Positions 58,292-64,000 of a stretch of DNA of 64,000 bases are shown here, in pieces (within the stretch, counting starts at the first letter, position 1; each line of letters begins with the position of its first letter). Source of the DNA: Angiostrongylus vasorum (lineage: Eukaryota > Nematoda > Chromadorea > Rhabditida > Metastrongylidae). Made by a program: the position numbers and the translations under genes. Below the pieces are notes generated by a model, which was not told the DNA's origin, searched no databases, and saw only the letters and a program-made list of their open reading frames with translations. Location of the stretch: NCBI GenBank assembly GCA_018806985.1, contig JADANN010000355.1:901477-965476 (forward strand). The letters are read 5' to 3'.

Positions 58292-58865
58292 TCCTCTAAT
58301 CAGCAGTTATATGCCTTGGGGACCGGTATGAAATCTCTTTTCCATTACGATCAAAAAGACATCGTTTCATTGAAAAATAATTGACTATCAGAAGGTTCAT
58401 TTTATCAGTCAATGCAAATATTTTAATGCGAAGGTGTGCGCCACCTCTTAGTTCTTCGTCTACGACGTAGATTCTAAGCAGGGCCAATTACTCCACTTAC
58501 AAACGCCCACGCCACGAGAGTAATCGTTCACGCAAACGTCAGTGACAATTAACCAGAGTCCTCCAAGTGATTTCCCCATCGAAACGACGCCGTTCGGCTA
58601 TCATTTATCTTCAAAACTTCCTCTGTAAGTTGGTCCATGTTTGTGTCAAATGTAAAATGACTATAAATCACACGGAGACTTGCGATAATGAATGAGTTCT
58701 GTAAAGGTGACGACCTTCATGGCTGTCTATGTCGAAGGTCCTCATTTGGAATTTCTCAAACGACTTACTGATTTTTCTACTCTTAGAGATACCGATGTTC
58801 TCATCTTTAAACATTATTAAAGGTACTGCAGAGAGCGTGAGAAGAGTGACGAAAGTGTTCACCAC
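58292..58865 (-). pseudogene. Decayed ASP-like remnant, copy 2
   Basis: Same remnant as 45180-45753, at a constant offset of 13112 bp. It differs by isolated substitutions, for example Ala to Val in the IYVADEE segment, and has the same loss of start codon and of exons 4-7. Confidence 0.55.
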
Positions 58866-59677
58866 CGCTGAGTGATTCTCCGCTCTAGTGGCATCCACCT
58901 TTATACCGAAAATAAGTGAATGGTGCTTTTGTTATTTCTACTTTAACATGACGTCTGCAGAGAACATTCCTCGTGAAATGTTCTCTATTTTTTTATTTTA
59001 CCGTGTCCCTTGTACAGATTTTGTACACCTCTTAGCGTCATTACTCCCCTAATGTAATCTGTTATATTTCAAATTACTCTTTACAGGACCCATGTGCTTT
59101 CCCTGCATTCATACCTATTTATAACCACAGGGCAAGATAGCATCGCCTAACAGCATAATCTTGCGAGCTTCTCCGCCCTATCCAAAGCATGACTAGCATC
59201 ACGCTATTCGCTTTGATACTGGTTGTACCATCTAGATCACCTTACTTCTTTATTTCAGGTAGTCCTAAATTATTGAGCTGTTTATTTTCAAAAAACGGTA
59301 CTTCTGCTTACATTTCATAGTTTCATAAATCTTTTGCATAATGCTCTACACTCTAGCGCCACATGAAAACCCACTGTACATCGGAACACGATACCCGAGA
59401 TGACCTCCCAACCGCGATGTGGCGGTAAACCGCTAGGAGGTGGGATTCAGATATTCCTCATTTCTTCCCAGATACCCTGTTATCGTTAGTTTCTCCATGA
59501 TATTCGCCTGAAAAGCTTTACAGCAAGCTAAACACGCGCTTCTTCCAGCGAGCAACTGTAGCGACTATGACCTGGGTGATGACCTGACATGAAAGTGTAT
59601 CACAGGCATATTGTGGATTTTGCAGATTTGAAACATTTTTTTATTACTGGAAATCCAACGAATGTCGAAAGTAAAAG

Positions 59678-61691
59678 TTAGACGATGGTGTTGTTACATA
59701 GAACACCTGAGACACAGGTGGTGTTACACTTGCCACATGGTGGGCCCGCCTCGTATATTGGAATCCCAAGTTTGACATGCGGTTCTCCATATCGGCAAAC
59801 GAAAGACTTAAAGGGAGTACCGGACGAATTGCATATTTGGTAAGCGCATCCGATTTTGGTCGTTCCTCCATTTATCAGCTGGAAATGTTTGAACTCGTCA
59901 TATCAGTAGTATGAATTCTCATCTGTATTAAAACACGCTAGCAGTTATAGAATAGAAGGAAGCCGAGGGTACGCTTGAACTTCATTGGCAGCCGATGGAG
60001 AGCTGATATAACGCACTCCAGTGTCCTCTCTCGCTATTCGTCCTGAGAAATCCTGAAGAAATATCGCCGCAACTAACCTGGAGGCTCGGTATTTTTGAGG
60101 TGTCGTTTTCCGACGGTGTTAGATTGACGAGAGAACTATTCCCTGTCTTTATAGTTGCGTACCAATTAAAGACAGCCTAAAAAATCTAGCGCTAGGATTT
60201 CTACAGCCGAATACATCTAATTTAATCATTTAGACCAAAATCGTGCAGAAATTTTTCACATAGTACAAATACTGTTATTGCTATTACTATTATTACCATT
60301 AAAATTGATTACTTCGGTCACTAATTATCATTATTAACTACAACTATAATTATTTCAAAACCGACTTCCCTTTAACCTCGGTATGACTAATCAATATGTA
60401 CCCTTTCTTTGATAAGCTTACACGTGGTTGATAAATATATTTATTTCCGGCTAGCGTTTCCGCGTCTTCGTCTTCATCAAGGGATGATCGGATTCGATGG
60501 TCCACGCTTGTTATTCGTCCCGATGCGGCGTTTTCGCCTTCGTGTCGAGTCAGATCTTCCTCAGTCTTCGTCCCATTCTGTTCCTCAGGAATAAACAAGC
60601 TACTATCACCAGACAATCACAACTGTCCACCATTAGCATCTTGTATGAGAGGGCATCACTGAGTGAATATGCCTCATTCGAGAAGATGGCCCGTTGAGGA
60701 AGCTCTAACTCAACACGAAGGCCAAAACACCGCATCGAGACGAACATCAAGCGTGGTCCATCGACTCGGGGTCATCGGCTCCGATGAAAACGAAGACGTC
60801 GAAACGTTAGCCGAAAACAAACATATTTATCAACCTCGTTTAAGCTTACCAAAGAAAGATTACTATAGTTATTATTATTCGTATTCGAAATAGCCGTTCC
60901 TGCTTTTCTTGTCTGCAAATTTTTGTTGAGGGCCGAAACTAGTGCTGCATATTTCACTCACACGAAAAACAAGGTCGTCCAGTGGCAATTTCCACTTGGC
61001 CTTGTTTGCTTCTGTGATCCTTTCCTCATTAAAAGTGTAGTTGTTGCTTCCTGTATAGTTGAAATCTGGATGGCTTTCAGTCAGGCACAACGTGGCAATG
61101 TTGTATGCAGATCTCTCTAACTCACAGTCGTATGTCTATAAAACCATGTCGAAATGTTATTCGTCTCTTTGATTAAATGAGTGCATCGAAAAACTGTTCA
61201 TTACCAGAAGGCTCATGTTGTCGGAAGTGGGGGAACGTTTTATTAGGAAAACGTCCAAGTTGGAGGTAGACTCTAAAGAACAATCACTACTTAGAAACGC
61301 ACATTCTGTAATGGCAATCACCTGGACAGACAAGAATCATCGCTTCTTCAAAGAAATTCTATACTCATACCAACCTCAGAGCATTGTGTCGCCATAAAGA
61401 GTCATTTCTCAAAGATTCATTCATGTTTGTCTGATCACCGCAATCCGGAATTTCAACTGTAAAAAGCAGAATTTTGCAAAGGGCCAAACTACAAGGACAG
61501 CTAAGGTAAGCGATCAAATACGAAACTGTGTACAGAAAACCACCTTCATAATATTTTTTTCTCAGGGTTGGTGGCTTGGCATGCCTAAAATGATTTAATA
61601 GATTTCTTTAGGTTGATGTTGAAGTTCTGTTGCTGAACACTGTTAGACGTACCGCAGCGAAAATGAGAAGAACGACGATGGTGCTCATCAT
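59678..61691 (-). CDS. Divergent ASP-like CAP-domain gene, copy 2, missing one intron
   Basis: Duplicate of the gene at 46566-48633 within the segmental duplication. Exons by homology: 61653-61691, 61375-61456, 61205-61272, 60962-61135, 60078-60176 and a fused final exon 59678-59878. The fused exon is 201 bp, exactly the sum of the two last exons of copy 1 (98 + 103), and reads through GEP-HVKLGIP with no other change. The 55-bp GT-AG intron is gone. All other introns, including the one carrying the foldback, remain. The same extra base in exon 3 is present. The signal peptide, TATA-like box (61722-61728) and C-terminal Cys pattern match copy 1. Confidence 0.73.
60340..60890. mobile_element. 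Foldback element inside ASP intron 4, copy 2
   Basis: Duplicate of 47282-47832 in unit 2, with the same position relative to the exons. It was therefore present before the segmental duplication. Confidence 0.8.
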
Positions 61692-63245
61692 TGTCGAATG
61701 ATCTTCCGTTGAATTGTACAATTTTATATGGATTCTGGCAGGATTTTTTATGTCGTTCGTGCAATGCATTTCCGTGTCATCCATGTACTGTCTGTTACGA
61801 GCTGATGACACGATCATAAAAACCCAACTCGCACTTTTGACGTCATTTCCGCCCTTATTAGTTATTGATTTTATTAATTCAAACTAATGAATCAACGCGA
61901 ATTCAACTCATAGCTTTTATAGAAATGATCATGAACCAAACGTTCGACATCAGCCCTGTCCAGTGACCGTTCCTAGCGCCATGTGTCAGATATGTAAGTA
62001 AACATCTCTATGTTATCGCTTTTTATTTAATGCTTATTCCTTTTTAACGGCACGTTTATCACAAGCACCGAGATACTTCGAGCCGTACTCGGACTCAACA
62101 AGTCTCATGTCCTTACGAGATCGGGAAATTGTCGCCGGCCTTATCTGGAACCTTCTCCATCACTTCAGCCCAACTTGGAACATGCACAGCTATCCCACGA
62201 CTCCAGAAGGAATCGACTCGACTAGCACTTAAGACATTCATAATAAAGACCAAAAAATCCTCAAGCAGCAGTGAAACCCATATGGAAACTATTAGAAAGT
62301 CATTATAGATGATGGATTAGAGAAATTAAAACGAGTGGACGGAGTGCTGGCATTAGAGCATGAGATAGGAAGATGGGTCGGCTAAAATTAAAAAGAACGT
62401 GGTCACTCAAACTGCAAAGGAAACTGACGTTTCCATTCAAATGCTGGTGGAAGAGCAATGTGTCGTTGACCATGACGAAGAGTACAACGACATGGTAAAG
62501 AGTTGCCAACGTTTTTCGTGTGCAGTAAGTTTTGACAGCTTTTCATTTTTGGAAAACTGTTTGAAAATTGGCAACCTCAGCTGGGTTTCGAACTCGCGAC
62601 TACCCTTTCTGGGGTCCTAGATGCTATCCACCCACCAACCATGGCGCTTGCTTTGACCTTAGCAAGTTTCTTGATTGTGACCGTATTTCACTTAACACCC
62701 CGTCATGTAAGAAGGATTAGGCGCTTAGTAAAAGTTGGACGTTGCAGATCTATTGGGAGATACTGATCTAATACCGAAAAAAACAATGGTCAACAACTGC
62801 TTGCATTAATTAGTCGTTGATACCTCCATCATCAAAAATCCCATAACATATTGCTTCGCATAAAAAAACTCATTGTGCGATACGAGTTTTTCGCTTTTCA
62901 ATTGCTACTGTTCAACGATATCGAACGACCATTTCGGAATTTGGTCACTGTTTAGTATAGTGAAAAAAAATGTTGTACTGAAAAAAGGCACCTCACCAAA
63001 CGATTTATTGGACCGAACTCTTTCTCCACTTTTTCTCTGAAATGAAGCGGTACCGACTTTTTCGATTTCACAGACGATGAGTGTGTGACACCTCATACTG
63101 TTGGGATAAGTAGAAAAGAACCACTTACTTCAAATCAAGACGGCTCCATAGAGATGTCACTTTCCCACCCGATTATTGATTAATAAAATATGTTTTTATT
63201 GATTTTCTTTTATTTGCTGCCTATTATTATTTTTCACCGCTGGGT

Positions 63246-63495
63246 ATGATGTGAAATACAACCACTATGATGCTTAGATATTTGCAAAACTAGGATCACA
63301 CGACACATCGAACCGCGATAACCCGTTCCGGGGACTCATGTGCTACACACGGCACCACTGATGTCCTTGCTTTGGTTTTCTCTCTGCCAATTTTCCACCT
63401 AATGCTTCTATTAGCAATCATCCCATCAACGGTATTGATCTGGGGAGCACAAGTCGGCATTAAACTCAGTAAGCTGGGGCCGTAGTCGAAATCAC
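63246..63495 (-). repeat. SINE-B, unit 2
   Basis: Duplicate of 50190-50440; one G fewer in the GGGGG run. Confidence 0.6.
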
Positions 63496-63787
63496 AATGT
63501 TAACTTTTTTTTATTATTTTGTTCTATTTTTTATTGTCATTTATTTTATTTTTATGTCATTATTTGAGAAAGAGCTCATAATGATGGCATTGTCAAAATT
63601 AGATTTTAGTTTTTCAGGAATTTTCGCTTATCTCTTCCTCAGAGTTCTCACACATCATATCCAGTGGTGGAAAATAATAATAGGCAGCAAATAAAACAAA
63701 AAATAGTAAAAACATATTTTATTAATTAATAATCAGGTGGAAAAGAGACATCTCTATGGAGCTGTCTTGATCTGAGTCACGTCGTAA

Positions 63788-63930
63788 GTGGTTGCTGTCC
63801 TCCCAGACAATTTTTGCTAAAAATCTGTCGACCCCGGATGGATGAAAGACCTGATGGATCATGGGCGTGGGGATCAATTCCACACGTGCGTTGCAAGGTT
63901 CTTCCGAACACTGCGCCACACGGCGCCCTT
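63788..63930 (-). repeat. SINE-A promoter half, unit 2
   Basis: Duplicate of 50735-50875. Confidence 0.6.
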
Positions 63931-64000
63931 CTTTAACTGAGTATTCGTAATTAATATGGAAACCCAGGGATGCAACCCGTTCAGTAAACCCTCAGTAACC

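Larger units (their letters stand above)
56409..64000 (+). repeat. Segmental duplication, unit 2 (runs off the window)
   Basis: Second copy of 43347-50948. It reaches the window edge, so its right limit is unknown. It starts inside a PLE that continues leftward to 54560, whereas unit 1 has only the PLE edge. Confidence 0.95.

Noticed and set aside
1..64000. CRISPR arrays, operons, Shine-Dalgarno sites
   Set aside because: Spliced genes, SINEs, LINEs and PLEs show this is eukaryotic nuclear DNA; no spaced identical direct repeats were seen.

Overview
The window looks like a nuclear contig from a clade V parasitic (strongylid, hookworm-type) nematode. It has short GT-AG introns with nematode-style TTTCAG or TTTTAG acceptors. 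It carries a ciliary transition-zone gene of the CC2D2A/MKS-6 family, CAP-domain (activation-associated secreted protein, ASP) genes of the kind expanded in strongylids, and a dense load of RTE-type LINEs, Penelope-like elements (PLEs), two tRNA-like SINE families and foldback elements. All gene models below were spliced by eye from sequence, and species assignment is inference.

Layout. 1-860: reverse-strand PLE fragment. 2225-32296: one large plus-strand gene, the CC2D2A/MKS-6 orthologue, traced through 26 exons whose phases nearly all agree. It has a charged N-terminal region (2225-5960), a central region (10441-12354), a central/C2 block (14044-15706, 27355-27521) and a degenerate transglutaminase-like C-terminal block (27946-32296). 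Its introns are full of mobile DNA: an old RTE remnant (8300-9340), a SINE cluster, a (TA)n tract, a 24-bp perfect hairpin (10600-10650), an internally deleted RTE (20760-23058) and an RTE fragment (23064-23605). Its longest intron (15707-27354) also holds a small reverse-strand gene (24611-25685) for an 83-residue Tyr/Pro-then-His-rich protein.

32300-43340 is mobile-element territory. A composite PLE (34226-41565) consists of two copies facing outward from about 39010. Its left arm is split by a 3.4-kb RTE (34618-38056) flanked by a recognisable target-site duplication. Two foldback elements (33318-33769 and 42721-43333) and a dispersed 0.4-kb repeat flank it.

43333-64000 contains a direct segmental duplication: 43347-50948 is repeated almost base for base at 56409-64000, about 13.1 kb downstream. 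Each copy has a decayed ASP remnant and a seven-exon divergent ASP-like gene on the minus strand. The second copy of the ASP-like gene lacks exactly one 55-bp GT-AG intron while all other introns are kept. The spacer (50949-56408) holds SINEs, a foldback half, an unclassified AT-rich stretch and another PLE (54560-56690) whose edge runs into the duplication boundary.

Functionally the window combines one conserved cilium gene, one nested His-rich gene of unknown role, and a duplicated pair of probably damaged secreted-protein genes, set in a matrix of retroelements. The most interesting signals are the precise intron loss between near-identical duplicates, the nested His-rich gene, the hammerhead-core-like module shared by PLE ends and foldback elements, and the same catalytic-site change in two RTE copies.
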